Part shown: piece by piece, positions 12,375 to 24,640 of the stretch
How positions within the stretch are numbered: the stretch's first letter is position 1
How the letters are laid out: every line of letters starts with the position of its first letter
Source: Salisapilia sapeloensis
Lineage: Eukaryota; Oomycota; Peronosporomycetes; Peronosporales; Salisapiliaceae
DNA: 64,000 nucleotides
Direction of reading: 5' to 3'
Assembly: GCA_023334545.1 (NCBI GenBank)
Contig: JAADVB010000001.1
Coordinates: forward strand, 62,001 to 126,000
Position numbers and translations under genes: made by a program
Notes under the pieces: model-generated
Database searches by the model: none
What the model saw: the letters and a program-made list of their open reading frames with translations, nothing else
What the model was told of the DNA's origin: nothing

Positions 12375-15300
12375 ATGTCGTCAGGTAAGCTTCTTTAGCT
12401 CTCATGTACCTCGTGTTCATCGACTTGGATGCGAGTCAGCTTGGGCGAGAACATTTTTAGATTAGATTTTTCTTACCTTGTTGTCACTTATAGATGAAGA
12501 AATGTTTGGCGCAGATTCGCCGACGGTGTCGGATTCCGACTCGGGATCTGATGCCGTCAAACCTGGAGGAAACTTAAAGAAACGAAAGAATACCAAGACT
12601 TCTCAGAAAAAGAGCAAAAAGAGCAAAGTAGTCAACGACAGTGATGATGAAGGAGGCGAAAAGGTACATTTCTATCTGCTCTGGACGTGATCCTAGTCCC
12701 GATCACACCGGCCTGCCCACTATTATCTGAATGTGGAATATTAAAATCTGTGATGTAGCGCAAGAAACCTTCCTACATTGAAGACATGGCGTCTGAAAGT
12801 GATGACGAAGATGGCGGAGGTCGTCGGAATAACGCAGATGACGACGATGAGGACGATGACGATGATAACAATGACTACGAGAACGACGGTTTCGTCGTCG
12901 ATGAAGAGGATGAGAGTGACGATGAGGACGATGGCACTCGTCATAAGCGTCGTCGTAAGAAGAAGAAGGACAGGAAGTTACGTCGTTTGAAACAAAAGGA
13001 AGACGAGATTGATAAAGACGATCTGATGCTTGTGCGAGAGAATCTGGGATACTCTGGTCCGACGCAAGGCGACAGTGAGGAAGAAAGCGACGATGAAGAT
13101 CATCGCGTGCCGAGTAAAAAAGGAAAGAAAGGAAAGGATGCGCAGCTTATGTCACGTGACTTGAGCTACAGAATGTTTGGCGACTCGGACGATGAAGAGG
13201 AGGATGAGGAGCCTGCGCGAAACAAGGCCAATAACTACCTCGGAAACGACGAGTACGAGAGTGACGACATTGACGAATTCATCGTGGATGACGATGAAGA
13301 AGGCGAAGGTCCACGCCGCCGTCGTCGCGCAGAGCCTCTTCCCTCCTCGATGCAAGGTCCATCCGTATACGAGATGGGTGAAGCCGAAGAGCTGTTCGGC
13401 GACATGGAAAGCTTCTTAGAGGCGACGCGTGGAGGGACGGAAGCTGCACCAGTGCAACCTAAGTCGACAAAGAAGAACACGTTGTTGCAACAGTTCGAAC
13501 CGAGTGTCTTGAAAGAGCACATGATGACATCGGAAGTCGTACAAGTGCGTGAAAAGGATATGCCGGAACGGTATCAGCACATTTTTGGCGATCGAAAGTT
13601 CCCGGACGCTGAGCTACGTGCAGAAGAATCGGAGTGGATTGGTCACTATGTGCTCAAAAGTATGGAGCAGAAAAACCAGCGTGCGGCAGCTGCGTCTCGT
13701 GGCGAAATCATTTCAGCCATTGACAGCGTCCTCGGGTTTTATCACGATGACAAGCTAGAGCCTCCATTTGTTCAAAGGTACTGCAAAGAGTATTGGAAGA
13801 CAGCAGGACTCCACACGGAGCACTTGTACCAGATCCAGGACTTGGACATCAAGTGGGATAAACTCTACCGCAAGCGTCGAGCTCTCACCAACGGCTTCCA
13901 GCGTGCAGTGGATGCTGCAGCTGGAAAGGAGTCTGCATTCGTTCGCAAATGCTACGAAGAGCTTATCCAAGAACCGAGTGAACGGACGTATCAGGACATG
14001 TCCGAGTTCTTTGCACTCGATGCACAAGACAAGGGTGCGCAGAAGGGAGGTCGACACCGTCCCATTCGTCGTAACTTTTACCAGATCTGTACGAAAGAAG
14101 GTCTACGCCCGCTCGTGCCTCTTTTCTCCATGAACGCTTCTGTCCTGGGCGGCCTCGTCGCTAACGTCGAGTGCAAAGAGGAACCGTTGGACACACTACG
14201 TCACGTTCCGACGCCAGAAGTGAGTCCGAGTGAATTCGCACAGAGCCACACGTCTGCTTCGTTCCCGACCGCAGATGACGTGATGAAAGGTGCGCGACAC
14301 GTTGCTGCATCGAAAGTCGCCGCCGAGCCGAACGTACGCAAATACGTTCGCGATCTCTATCGCCAAAACGCTTGTTTGTACACGGAAGCCACAACAAAAG
14401 GTAAGGAAGAGATTGACGAGTTCCACTACTGTCATGGCTTCCAGTACTTGGAAGGCATGCCGGTTCTAGAAATCTTTGAGAGAGGAGACATGTGGCTCCG
14501 TATCATTCGTGCTGAAAAGGAAGGTCTCTTGTCGTTGAGCATTGTCAACGACAAGGCGCAGGATCTACTCGATCCGCTTGAACCCATTTACTTGGTGTCC
14601 GATGCTGACGCAGATGAAGAGTGGCAGACGCAGCGTCACTTGATCTTGCAGGAAGCAGTGCAGACGTTCATGGTCCCGAGCTTTGAGGCAGAGCTCCATC
14701 GGGAACTGCAGGTCGAAGCGAGAGAGTTCCTCGTGAACAAGTGCACGGATGCCATGCGTGAGAGACTGTGCGTTCGTCCTTATGAACCTGTGGATGGCGT
14801 CGACCCGTACGTTGTGTCGATCTGGGTCGAATCTGGTCCGAACGCCATGGTCCACGCCGTGGCACTCGATGCGAACGGAGAGATGATTGACAAGACGCAA
14901 GGTCTTCTAAAGCGTGAGGATAAGCACGTACGAGCGTTGACGAGTAAGCTGTACAATTTTCTGAGTGAGCACTGGCGTACGCATGTGGTTGTGATCAACG
15001 TCTCGGGCGGCATGAAGTCTATGGACATGGGTGAGCTCGTGGATGTGCTGCGTCGAGAACTCGGACGAGACAACAGCTCTCGATACGGCGCTGAGGACGG
15101 ATCAGACTACCTCGACCTCGTATACGTGAAAGACGATGTGCCGAGCATGTACAGTCGCTCGAAGCGTGCTGAGCGGGAGCTCCCGGAGGAAGCGGAGTCT
15201 GTACGCGCTGCTGTTGGCCTAGGGCGCTACCTGCGCAATCCAACGTCTGAACTGTGTGCTTTATGGGGCAACGTGTCCCTTGATGACCCGATGCGTGGTC

Positions 15301-17273
15301 GGGAACTGCTGTACTTGAACGTACACCCGATGCAGCACTCGCTCGTGCGAGATATGCTGCTAAAGTCGTACGAGCGACTGTTCGTTCAGGTCGTGAACAA
15401 GTTTGGTGTCGACATTAACATGCTTGCGAACCACGAGCATACGTCGTACCAGATGCAGTTTGTGAGTGGATTGGGACCTGTTAAGGCAGCTCATGTACTT
15501 GCCAAGGTCCGTGCGAAGGGTTTTATCGAGCGTCGACAGGATCTCCTGTCGGACGGTATGGTCGGCGACACTGTGTACCGGAACTGTGCTGGCTTTGTCC
15601 GCATCCGAGAACGGGATATGCTCAAGGACTCGCCGTTGAATCCTCTGGATGACACGCGCATCCATCCAGAGAGCTACTATATGGCTGTTAAAATGTGTGG
15701 TGACGCGAACAACAACTCGACCATTGACATGTACGATCCGTACCACTATTCGTATGCTGTGGAAGACACGATGTTCCAATCTGCTTCGGCCATTCGCAAC
15801 TTGAATGCGTCGTCCAATACGCGCTTAGGCGATGCGGAAATCCAGGACCCACTGTCCGAACTAGACCTCCCTGCATACGCGCAACGTCTCGAGTTGCAGC
15901 AGAAAGGACCAAAGCTGCAGACACTCGAGTACATTAAGCGCGAGCTCCGGTACCCGTACTTTGACAAGCGCGAGAAGTATAAGGCTCCGGAAGGAGAAGA
16001 GCTTTTCCTGCTTATCAATGGCGAAACGAAGGAGACGATCCAAGTGGGTATGATCATCCCCGTGACACTCATGCGCATCGTTGGAGACTTTGTCTCGGTT
16101 CGTCTTGAGAATGGCATGCGTGCTAGTTTGCATCGTCGACACCTACCGGACAACCTGTGGGACATCAAGCCATTCGATTTCCCAGCGAACCAGACTGCTC
16201 ATGCGAAGATCATGAGCATTAAGACGAATCCACAAGGAAGGCACGAGCTAGAGATTGCGTGCGATAGGAAGTCGTTGGTGAATGTGTCAGACCTTTACGC
16301 TTCCAACCCGTTGCCACGCTACGCTAACAGTTCTCGCGTCGCTGACGATAGTATGGAACGCCTAGATAAGCTCGTGAATGAGCTGCAGCTTGATGACAAG
16401 TCAGGTCCGAATGGCCAAGCTCCGAACGCTACGCCACAGCCGGACCAGCCACTGGTGCAGTCGTCCAAGAAGCGCAAGAAGCGTCAGATCGCTCATCCTC
16501 TCTTTCAGAATGTTAATTGCAAGGTTGCAATCGAACACTTGCGAGAGCAGCCAGTGGGAGACGTTGTCATTCGTCCCAGTTCCCTCGGTACAGACCACTT
16601 GACGTTGACGTGGAAGATGCTGGAGCGAGTGTATCGCCACTACGATATCCAGGAGAAGAACAAACCGTCGGATGCGCGACTCGGTCAGCAGCTCGTGATC
16701 AAGGATGAGCAGTACGAGAGCATCGACGAGCTCATTGCGCGTTTCATTGACCCCATGAATGAACTCGTGGATGAAGTCGTGCACCACAAGTACTTTAAGA
16801 ATGCGACTGTGGAGGACATTAGTGAAGACTTGACTAGACAGAAGAAGGAGGACCCGAAACGCATTCCGTACAACATCCATCTGTACTCCAAGTTCCCTGG
16901 ATGCTTCTCCATTACCTTTGTGGCACGCAGTACACCGAGAAGCTGCCACATGGAAGTCAAGCCTGGCGGATTCCGCTTCTTTGGTCGTATTGAGTCCTCT
17001 ATCCTCCCGACGCTGTCGCAGGCGCTGAGATACTTTAAGACGAAGGCGATCAAGGAACCGCCGTCGAGCAAACCCCCGAGCTCTTCTAGTCGTCATGGAA
17101 GCGGATCGGCTCCGTTTAGCGAGCGCTCTTCCACGCGCTTCAGCGCTCCACGTGACGGTCACTCTCGAAGTGGTCGCTCTGGACCTCCGCCAAGTAATGG
17201 TGGGTCTCGTGGCTATGGCGACCACGGCCGATACCGTGATCACCCGATCCCGAGCAGTGGTAGCTACCGTTAA
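12375..17273 (+). CDS. SPT6: Transcription elongation factor SPT6
   Basis: Exons are 12375-12384, 12494-12663 and 12759-17273, giving about 1,564 residues, a normal SPT6 length. The first coding exon is only 10 bp and yields MSS plus one base; splicing restores MSSDEEMFGAD, the usual acidic start. Order along the protein: a highly acidic disordered N-terminus (to ~residue 270, many D/E runs and K/R patches), the core with a YqgF/RNase H-like domain near residue 740 (DPYVVSIWVESG), a helix-hairpin-helix near 960 (GLGPVKAAHVLAKV), an S1 RNA-binding domain near 1,157 (IIPVTLMRIVGDFVSV), and tandem SH2 domains from ~1,305 (VGDVVIRPSS, the phosphopeptide pocket). The C-terminus is Ser/Gly/Arg-rich. 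SPT6 is a nuclear histone chaperone that travels with RNA polymerase II. Confidence 0.95.
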
Positions 17274-17494
17274 TCCTTTCACCTTCTTTCATAGGCTCTC
17301 TCTTCGTCTTTTACATGTAAAAGTGGCAAATTGGCGATGCATAACATACAAAACAAGGAAAGCTTCAACAGTTTACCAAGTAGTTTACTTGTACATGTAC
17401 TTATTATCTACATCTTGAAGATGGACCAAGTATCAGCTAATACGCATTTAACATGCTAAAGCGCATTTAGTGGATAGACAAACACACAAAACTT
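17274..17494. other. Short intergenic region between SPT6 and TFIP11
   Basis: These 221 bp between two same-strand genes are AT-rich. They must hold the SPT6 3' end and the next promoter. I see no gene or clear motif. Confidence 0.4.
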
Positions 17495-19972
17495 TTGGTG
17501 ATGGATGAGCGTGGAGAACAAGTGCCACGCGCTGGGCTTAGCAATGCTGATTTTGCAAACCTTTTTCGACAAGGAAAGACGCAGGTGAGTGTTGATGAAA
17601 TTGATGAAGACTTTGGTGGCTCCAAGCTTGGATTGGGTGCCACTAAGGCTGAAAACGACCAGCAAGCTATGGACTCGGACAATCCAAGTGCCAATGGCTT
17701 GCAGTATGGCAGCAATAATGCTAGAGGAGGAATAGGGAGCACGACTGGTATGACTGGACAGTCGATTCCGTCATTTGTACAGTCTGCGGATGGCAATAAG
17801 CAACAGAATGCTAAGAGCGAGCAGGCAAATAATGGACCAGCGCTATCTTCCACTCAGATGAAGAATCTAGGTCAATGGGAGAAACACTCAAAAGGTTTTG
17901 GAAAGAAGATGCTAGCGAAAATGGGATTTACAGGACGACTGGGTAAAGACGAAAAAGGTGTTTCTTCCACTATTAAAGTCGTCCAACGACCCGCGCAAAT
18001 GGGTCTCGGATACGGCGATTTTCAAGAAGCAAGCACTCGCCGAGAGAATCAAAAGCTTCAGAAAGAGCTGAAAGGTGAAGATGTAAGCCACATGGATGTT
18101 GAAGAGGATGATAACTTTTCGTCCAAGCGTCACTCTTCCGGTGGATACCATGAGAATGGTTCTCTCTGGCGTAAGAGAAAAGTATCATCACCCAGACGCT
18201 TTAAGCGAGCGAAAGAGATACAGGAACAGGCTCGTAGTATGAATAAACAGGAAAAGATTGTGGACATGCGAGGTCCTAGTGCGCGTGTATTGACAGACAT
18301 ATCAGATGCGTATGAAGTCGATGCAGAACGTCTGGATAAAGCTAGACCCAAGCTCGGAGATGAACTTATTTATAACGTTCACATGGTCGTGAACACCGCG
18401 CAAGGTAAAATATGGGACCTTACACAAAAGGTTGATAAGAACGAGGAGGATGTCTCGAGCATGCGGCAAGAAGCCAAGTTACTCGAATCGCAGATCGAAA
18501 TGGAATCGGTGCGGAAGGCGTCCATTCAAGACATCATGGATCGTCTAGCACCACTCGAAGTTATGCAGGAGGATGAGTCGATGGAATCAGGTCAAAGTGT
18601 CGAGCCGGTGCTCTCTGTGTTGCAAGATGTCCGAACGAAATTCCCGCAACAATTCGATGCGTACAAACTGTATCAGCTAGTCCCATCTCTTTGCATCCCA
18701 GTATTGAGATCACAGACCAATGCTGTTGATCTTCTAGAGGAGACTGGCTGCGACAAAGTCGTGGAACAGTATCGTCTCGTACGAGTATTTTTGCTGTATC
18801 AATCAGAGAGCGACAAGGACTCGAATGAACAATTTACAGAAAGCAGCGTCTTCCAGCATCATATTCACGAAAAAGAGAGCGCCGTCGGAGCAGATATATA
18901 CAACCACATCCTGGAAGAAGCTTTATGGACACCAGCGTCGCATTGCATAAGTGTCCGTTGGGACATTCGAAGTAACCCAAAGTCTGCTGTTATGCTGTTT
19001 GCAAAGTTCCAACCGTACTTGTCGAACGCATTCGCCAATGCTTTCATTCGAAGGTTGATTTTACCTAAACTGAAGAAAGCATGCAGTAGTTGGAGTCCTC
19101 AAACAGACACATCGCTCATCCATGAGTGGCTAGCACCATGGAGACCATATCTGACACAGGATGAATTGGACGCTCTCGAGCCTGACATTCGCATGGTCAT
19201 CGCGAGTGCCCTCCACGAATGGCATCCATCTGACTATTCCATCTTTCCAGTTCTACCTCCATGGAGAGACTTGTGGTCGGAGCAGACGTATGCCGAGTTC
19301 ACACATCGATACGTCGTTCCAAAGCTCATCCGGTGCCTCCAACGTGAGTTTGTCATTGACCCGACGAACCAAGTGTTGGATGCGCTCGAGTGGACACTTG
19401 CATGGCGAAAACATCTTCCTGAAAAGCAGTTTCTATCTGTGCTAGAAGGTGAGTTCTTCCCGTTGTGGCTAAAGAAACTACGCGATTGGATCTGTTCTTC
19501 TTACGAGCTCGGGGAATTGGCGCTATGGTATCGAGGGTGGAAACAGCTTTTTGAAGAACATGAACTAGCGAAACAACCAAGAGTCTTGATCCAACTTCAG
19601 AATGCACTGAGGCTACTGGAAGCTGCGCATGACCTTACTACCATGCCAAATGCCAACCCACGAGAGGTAGTGCCCCGATTGAATCCCAAGACTCCAACGA
19701 GCTACATTGAGGCGCTAACTGCTACTCGTACAGAAGCTCCGTCTAAGAATAAGACACCCAAGGAGGATGTCAAGATGCAGGAAGTGGAACTTCGAGACGT
19801 GGTTGAAAATCTTGCTGCTCAACATAACATCACGTTTGTACCGAAGGGAAGTCATGAAGGACAGCAAGTGTATGCTTTTGGTCGACACCGGATTTTGTTT
19901 GAGCAAGGTGTCGTCTTCCGTCAAGAAGGTAAAGACGAATTTAAACCCGTCGACCTGGACCAGCTCGTATAA
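17495..19972 (+). CDS. TFIP11: TFIP11/STIP-type G-patch splicing factor (Ntr1/Spp382 homologue)
   Basis: Single-exon gene of 825 residues (or 823 from the second ATG, 17501), matching the family's usual 750-850. The N-terminus has the acidic, Phe-rich TIP_N segment (NADFANLFRQ). A G-patch follows near residues 130-165 (GFGKKMLAKMGF, then GRLGKDEKG and MGLGYGDF). After a basic linker comes the long helical GCFC/Paxbp-like region (~290-700), with a conserved W-x-P-W-R block (VLPPWRDLWSEQ). In yeast and animals the protein partners the DEAH helicase Prp43/DHX15 to take apart the spliceosome after splicing. PRP8, its spliceosomal client, lies 43 kb away in this window, probably by chance. The short C-terminal region (YAFGRHRILFEQG) is conserved in the family. 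Confidence 0.9.
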   Translation: MVMDERGEQVPRAGLSNADFANLFRQGKTQVSVDEIDEDFGGSKLGLGATKAENDQQAMDSDNPSANGLQYGSNNARGGIGSTTGMTGQSIPSFVQSADGNKQQNAKSEQANNGPALSSTQMKNLGQWEKHSKGFGKKMLAKMGFTGRLGKDEKGVSSTIKVVQRPAQMGLGYGDFQEASTRRENQKLQKELKGEDVSHMDVEEDDNFSSKRHSSGGYHENGSLWRKRKVSSPRRFKRAKEIQEQARSMNKQEKIVDMRGPSARVLTDISDAYEVDAERLDKARPKLGDELIYNVHMVVNTAQGKIWDLTQKVDKNEEDVSSMRQEAKLLESQIEMESVRKASIQDIMDRLAPLEVMQEDESMESGQSVEPVLSVLQDVRTKFPQQFDAYKLYQLVPSLCIPVLRSQTNAVDLLEETGCDKVVEQYRLVRVFLLYQSESDKDSNEQFTESSVFQHHIHEKESAVGADIYNHILEEALWTPASHCISVRWDIRSNPKSAVMLFAKFQPYLSNAFANAFIRRLILPKLKKACSSWSPQTDTSLIHEWLAPWRPYLTQDELDALEPDIRMVIASALHEWHPSDYSIFPVLPPWRDLWSEQTYAEFTHRYVVPKLIRCLQREFVIDPTNQVLDALEWTLAWRKHLPEKQFLSVLEGEFFPLWLKKLRDWICSSYELGELALWYRGWKQLFEEHELAKQPRVLIQLQNALRLLEAAHDLTTMPNANPREVVPRLNPKTPTSYIEALTATRTEAPSKNKTPKEDVKMQEVELRDVVENLAAQHNITFVPKGSHEGQQVYAFGRHRILFEQGVVFRQEGKDEFKPVDLDQLV

Positions 19973-20091
19973 AAAGATGAACTAGAATTTTCATATCATC
20001 TCAATTTGTTTCCTTTCTTTTTCTTTTCTTTCGTACATACAAAAGACAGTAAATCAACACATAAGAAAACAACAAAAGTCAGAAGACGTAA

Positions 20092-21495
20092 ATGGCTTGG
20101 AGACAGCTCGCGTACGGGTCTCAGCAAGCTGCAGAGGCTGCACCGGCCATTATCCCGACAAAGGATCCATCCCAAGGATCAGATGTGCCGCAAGGTAGAC
20201 GATTCTCTTTTTCTCTCGTAGCAAAACGTACTCAATTGGATGTCTGCTAGTGGATGCGTCGATGAATGATGGACTGAAAATCTACAATATCCTTAAGTAT
20301 CTACGTAGCGTACCCAACCATGAACCTAAGACGGTGGATGACATCTACAAGAACACTGGGATCAACCTTCGCAGTGATGAAGCGTTCGTTCAGCGGCTGA
20401 AAAATAATCCAAAAATACGTCCGATCGGACAAAAGTATGCTTATCAGGCAAAGTACGACATTAAGAACCGCGATCAGCTTTTAAAAGCATTGAATCGTAT
20501 ACCGGAGGGTATACCGAGTGAAGACTTGGACGACTGTTATCACAATATTGAAGCAGATTTGAACGAATTGAGTCATTCGGGCGAAATCATATGCATCAAG
20601 TCCATGGAAAGCCAAGGTGGAGAAGTCTACTACGCTCGTGGCAAGCCTTTCCTCGTCAATTTATCTGGGAACGCTATCGTTGAGCCTGGATGTTACGTTG
20701 TACACACCGAGAAAGATGTTTCGGAGGAAGTTCGACGTGGAGATGCCGTCCGTCTAGGAGAGCATTGGTTCCGTGTCTCCTCCGCTGTTCGCGTACGTGC
20801 TTACAGTAATAGCATATAAAAAATAAACTTATATGGAGATAATAGAGCTCGAGTGGCAGTCGTCCAGGTCCGTTTTCCGGCGCTGCTTCTCGCAGTGTCT
20901 CCTCCGTGCGTGACCCGAACGTGTCGAAGAAGATTAGGTACGATACTCTTTTATCTTCCATCTTACAAGCACTTACGATCATATACACAGATATACGTTA
21001 AAGATGGACAAGGAGCGTCTCCCTCTCGACAAGCCATTCCCAGACCCGAAGCGTCGACCAAACTATACGAGCGAACGTTGGGACTGCCTTCCCAAACGTG
21101 GACCCAAGATGTCCATGACCAAGCATGGTACTTTTATCGCTTTTCACATTTGGTAGTACATACTTAGATACGTGTGTATAGGATGCACGAACGACATTCG
21201 ACAGTTATGGCAAGACACACTTCGTCACTGGCCGACGGACCGGAACGAGTTCGATCGTCGGATGGTCCAAGCTGGGCTCACAACGCAAGCCAAGGTGGAT
21301 GCGAATCGCCGTACGGTCAAGCGTCGTCTCAAGGCCGATCAGAAGAAGAAGAACGCTCGCCCTAGGAAAGCTCGTGACATTAAGATTTCGAACCAGCATC
21401 TCATCGGCACAGAGCTCGGAGAGTTACTGGCGAAAGGAGAAGCGAACGGTAGTGAGAACTTTACACTTGGTGCTGTCAAATTCGACAAGAAATAA
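20092..21495 (+). CDS. GTF2E2: Transcription initiation factor TFIIE subunit beta
   Basis: Five exons fit frame and splice sites: 20092-20194, 20251-20792, 20846-20937, 20991-21127 and 21182-21495 (about 395 residues; animal orthologues are ~290). The first winged-helix core reads KIYNILKYLRSVPNHEPKT, with a second region to ~residue 180. The diagnostic end is the C-terminal block NDIRQLWQDTL followed by a basic stretch and KISNQHLIGTEL, matching the TFIIE-beta tail (KxHNEHLxGxL in animals). TFIIE-beta recruits TFIIH to the RNA polymerase II pre-initiation complex and helps open the promoter. The extra Ser-rich exon at 20846-20937 accounts for some of the added length. AAATAAAG overlaps the stop and may be the poly(A) signal. 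The next gene converges from 32 bp away. Confidence 0.85.
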
Positions 21496-21527
21496 AGAAT
21501 CATTTGTCTGCTTTATCTAGTTAAAAC

Positions 21528-22933
21528 CTATAGGAACACGCCTTTTCGTTTGAAGAAGAGGACACCGAAGATCATGAAGACGACGAAGATGGCGAGAGAT
21601 GCAATGATGACGCCAATGAACCACCCGTCGGCGTCTTCTAGACCTGACTTGAGATTCATACCAAAGGCACCAGTAACGAATGTCCCGATGGAGAGACTGA
21701 TGGCCACGAGAGAGAAGATGATGTCGACTCCGAGAAGGTAGTTTCGCATCGAGTCCAACTTCATCGTAACTAGACTTTCGGTCGTGTCGATACGATGCTG
21801 GAGCAATGCAGCCTTCGTTCTTGTCGAGACAATGTCCTGCAAATAATTTTCAATCAAAATCTCTGCGTCCTCGGAATCGAAACTCCAGAGATTGTACAAG
21901 AGCTTCGGATCGTCATTTAGCTTGGTCAGGTATAATAACCGCAGATCCTCTTCATTATCCAGCAGCGTCATCAACGCTCGCTTCACACCGTCGATGTGAG
22001 ACTCGAATTCACGCATCGTCGTCTTGAAAATACGCAACTGTTCGAGCTTCCGAGCCGAGACACGACCTTGAGCAAGTCGATCCAATGTCTCAGAAATGTA
22101 CGGAGACTTGCGCGTGTAGTCACTTTCAAAGTGAGACGATAAGGTTGCCAAGATAGCTTCCATTGCTCTACACGCATCAATGTAGGTTGGTAGGAGTAGT
22201 ATAAAGGAGTACTAGGAGCAGCTTACTTAAATTCGTAAAACTCGTCTTCCGTACGTTCGCTATCAGTAGCCTCACGGAATTGTTCTCGCAGTGTAGATAA
22301 CAAAGTATCAGCACCATCCGGTACGAGAACAATGCAGCAATCGCGCATGATAATCGCTCGTAGTGGGTCTATACACCCATCAATGAATCGTATACTCCGA
22401 TGATTGTTATCAATCTAACAAGTACCTGCACTGAATAAAATAGCTTGCTGTCGAATAATGACTGCAGGTTCGTTCGATAAGGAAAACGTCGAGTCGAGCT
22501 TTCGAATGTCTCGAGCATGCACACGCTACCCTGGCCATTAATGCTTGCTATAGTAGCTACATTTTATACAACATACCTGGATATCGAGGATTGTTTCACG
22601 ACTTGGGTCGATCGTCTGCATGCGACGATACGGCACGGCCTTTGACTTGCCTCCACCTGCAGCACCATCGGGATTCGGCGTCGGATGGGCCTTTATAATA
22701 TTCTTGGCAGCCTCCTGCGTCTCCTGAAGCAAGTCCTGCCTCGTCATCTCGGTCATAGTCGAGTTCCCTTCCGTATCGAAGCGCATGCACAGTAGCTTAT
22801 TGTCCTTCGTCACGGGGTCAAAATTACATCCAGCGTATTCCGACGCTTCCGTCAGTACAGGCGAGTCGTCCCGTACAAAGTTCATCGGGATGGACTGAAA
22901 GGGAGACGTGAGCTCCTCATCTTGGTCGGACAT
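21528..22933 (-). CDS. MRS2/CorA-type magnesium transporter, copy A
   Basis: Exons 22933-22577, 22525-22426, 22368-22227 and 22167-21528 give about 412 residues. The protein has the MRS2 layout: a soluble N-terminal domain (VHARDIRKLDSTFSLSNEP), long helices (NEEDLRLLYLTKL, LIENYLQDIVSTRTKA), then two C-terminal membrane segments separated by the pore motif FGMN and the loop LEDADGWF. GMN is the signature of the CorA/MRS2/ALR1 superfamily, pentameric Mg2+ channels of the mitochondrial inner membrane or other membranes. The start ATG at 22933 opens MSDQDEELTSP and no clear mitochondrial presequence is seen, so the membrane is uncertain. The tail is FFKRKGVFL. A close paralogue lies directly upstream on the same strand. 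Confidence 0.88.
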
Positions 22934-23085
22934 GCCGCCTCGAGTACGTTTCAACGAGTGATCAAGTCGACACTTGGCCGAATGGACCAGTGTAAATTTT
23001 GTGTGTATAAAATTTTCTATCTGTGTGTCTTCGACGTTACTTCAACCGGACGAAGGCAGTAGATGGACAAAAGGTTGATGTTTAT

Positions 23086-24482
23086 TTATAGGAAGACGCC
23101 TTTTCGTCGGAAAAACAGGTAGCCGAGAACGGAGATGACGATCATGAGGGCAACAGACCCGATGATGACTCCTCGGAACCACCCATCCGCATCTTCAACG
23201 CCAGAGGAAAGGTTCATGCCAAAAATGCCCGCGACAAAAGTGCCGACGGAAAGACTGATGGCGATGATGGAAAACAGGATATCGATCCCGAGAAGATAGT
23301 TTCGGACACTATCGAGCTTCATCATGACAAGGCTTTCTGTACTTTGGATACGATGTTGCATCAACGCAGCTTTCGTTCGAGTCGATACGATGTCTTGCAA
23401 GTAGTTTTCGATCAAAACCTCGGCTTCCTCCGAATCGAAACTCCACAAGTCGTTCAAGAGGTTCGGGTCTTTGTACAATTTCGTCAGATACAGCAATCGT
23501 AGATCCTCTTCATTGTCCAGAATGTCCATCAACGCTCGTCGGACGCCATCCACCTGACTCTCAAACTCACGCATGGTGTTCTTAAAGCCTCGGATGACTT
23601 CCAATTCCCCAGCTTCAAACACACCGGACGCGAGTCGATCCAACGTTGACGATACGACGGGAGAGATTTTGTTAAACTCCGTCTTGAAATATTGTCCGAG
23701 AGTTGCCAATACTGCTTCCAACGCTCGAAACTCGTACGAGACGTTGCCAAGTAGATCTTGGGACATGATGTCTCGAAAGTTTTCCTTCAAAAACAGTAGT
23801 AGACTATCCGCTCCATCCGGAACGAACATGTAGCACGAGTGCCGCATCACGATCGCACGAATCGGGTCTACTCACTTGTGTCAATCACCAACCTCTCGAC
23901 CGAGTACACTGGAGGCTAGTACCTGCATTAATCATTATCGCTTGGTTACGTAGCTCAATCGATGGCTCGTTCGAGACGGAGAACGCATTGTCCAACTTGC
24001 GAATGTCTCGAGCATGCACTCGCTGGACGTCGCAGATCGTCGCGTAAGATGATTGCTGTGTAGTACGGCTTCGTTGACTCGATTGCTGTGATTTTGGTGC
24101 ACTCGGAACTCCAGTTGTCGAGCCAGCAGGGTCTGCCGTAGCTGCCTCTTGGGTCATTCGTAGCAGCTCAAATCGTGACATTTCCTCCATCGATGCATTT
24201 CCTTCCTTGTCAAATCTAAGAACCTATTTGAAGCGTTGGCATGTGATCGATAGAGATGATCATCAATCTAGATAGACGTACGAGTGCGCTGCCATGTCGT
24301 AGAGACGGATCAAAGCGACAACCAAAGTCGTCGACGTTGGGCGACGACAGACGAATCTTGTCTTTAGTACCTTCAACAACTACAGCGTCCATGGGATGGT
24401 AGGTGGCCATTGGTGTGGACTGTGCATCGCTACGACCGCCCTGAGAGCTGCTACTGTCCTTGGTACTTCCGCGTCCCGACAT
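23086..24482 (-). CDS. MRS2/CorA-type magnesium transporter, copy B
   Basis: Exons 24482-24282, 24223-23923 and 23867-23086 give about 427 residues. It is a tandem paralogue of copy A: VHARDIRKLDNAFSVSNEP, NEEDLRLLYLTKLYKD, LIENYLQDIVSTRTKAAL, the pore motif FGMN, then VEDADGWF and an FFRRKGVFL tail. The two transmembrane helices flank GMN as in the family. The N-terminal ~170 residues differ most from copy A and are rich in Ser, Gln and Thr. Only one intron (after the MINA/LFSA segment, phase 1) is shared with copy A. Function as a Mg2+ channel is inferred from family. Confidence 0.88.
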
Positions 24483-24640
24483 GGCTTAATGTACACTTTT
24501 GTGGGTTGATGTGGACCGAAGTGGAAGCTTGTGATTGGTCTAGATTGTACTTTCCTCAGAATTCAATATCAGTTCAAAACATCAGAGAGACAGAAATCGC
24601 CTAAATTTATCTCAACTCGAAGTATCGTATGCATAATCGA
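24483..24640. promoter_or_regulatory. Divergent promoter with CCAAT box (MRS2-B / BET1)
   Basis: These 158 bp lie between two outward-facing start codons. ATTGG at 24,534-24,538 sits 52 bp from the MRS2-B start and 103 bp from the BET1 start. Such a box could serve both genes through NF-Y. Confidence 0.45.

Noticed and set aside
16401..17282. 293-residue open frame on the minus strand
   Set aside because: It lies opposite the SPT6 SH2 region and is Arg/Thr/Leu-rich; it is a shadow of biased codons.
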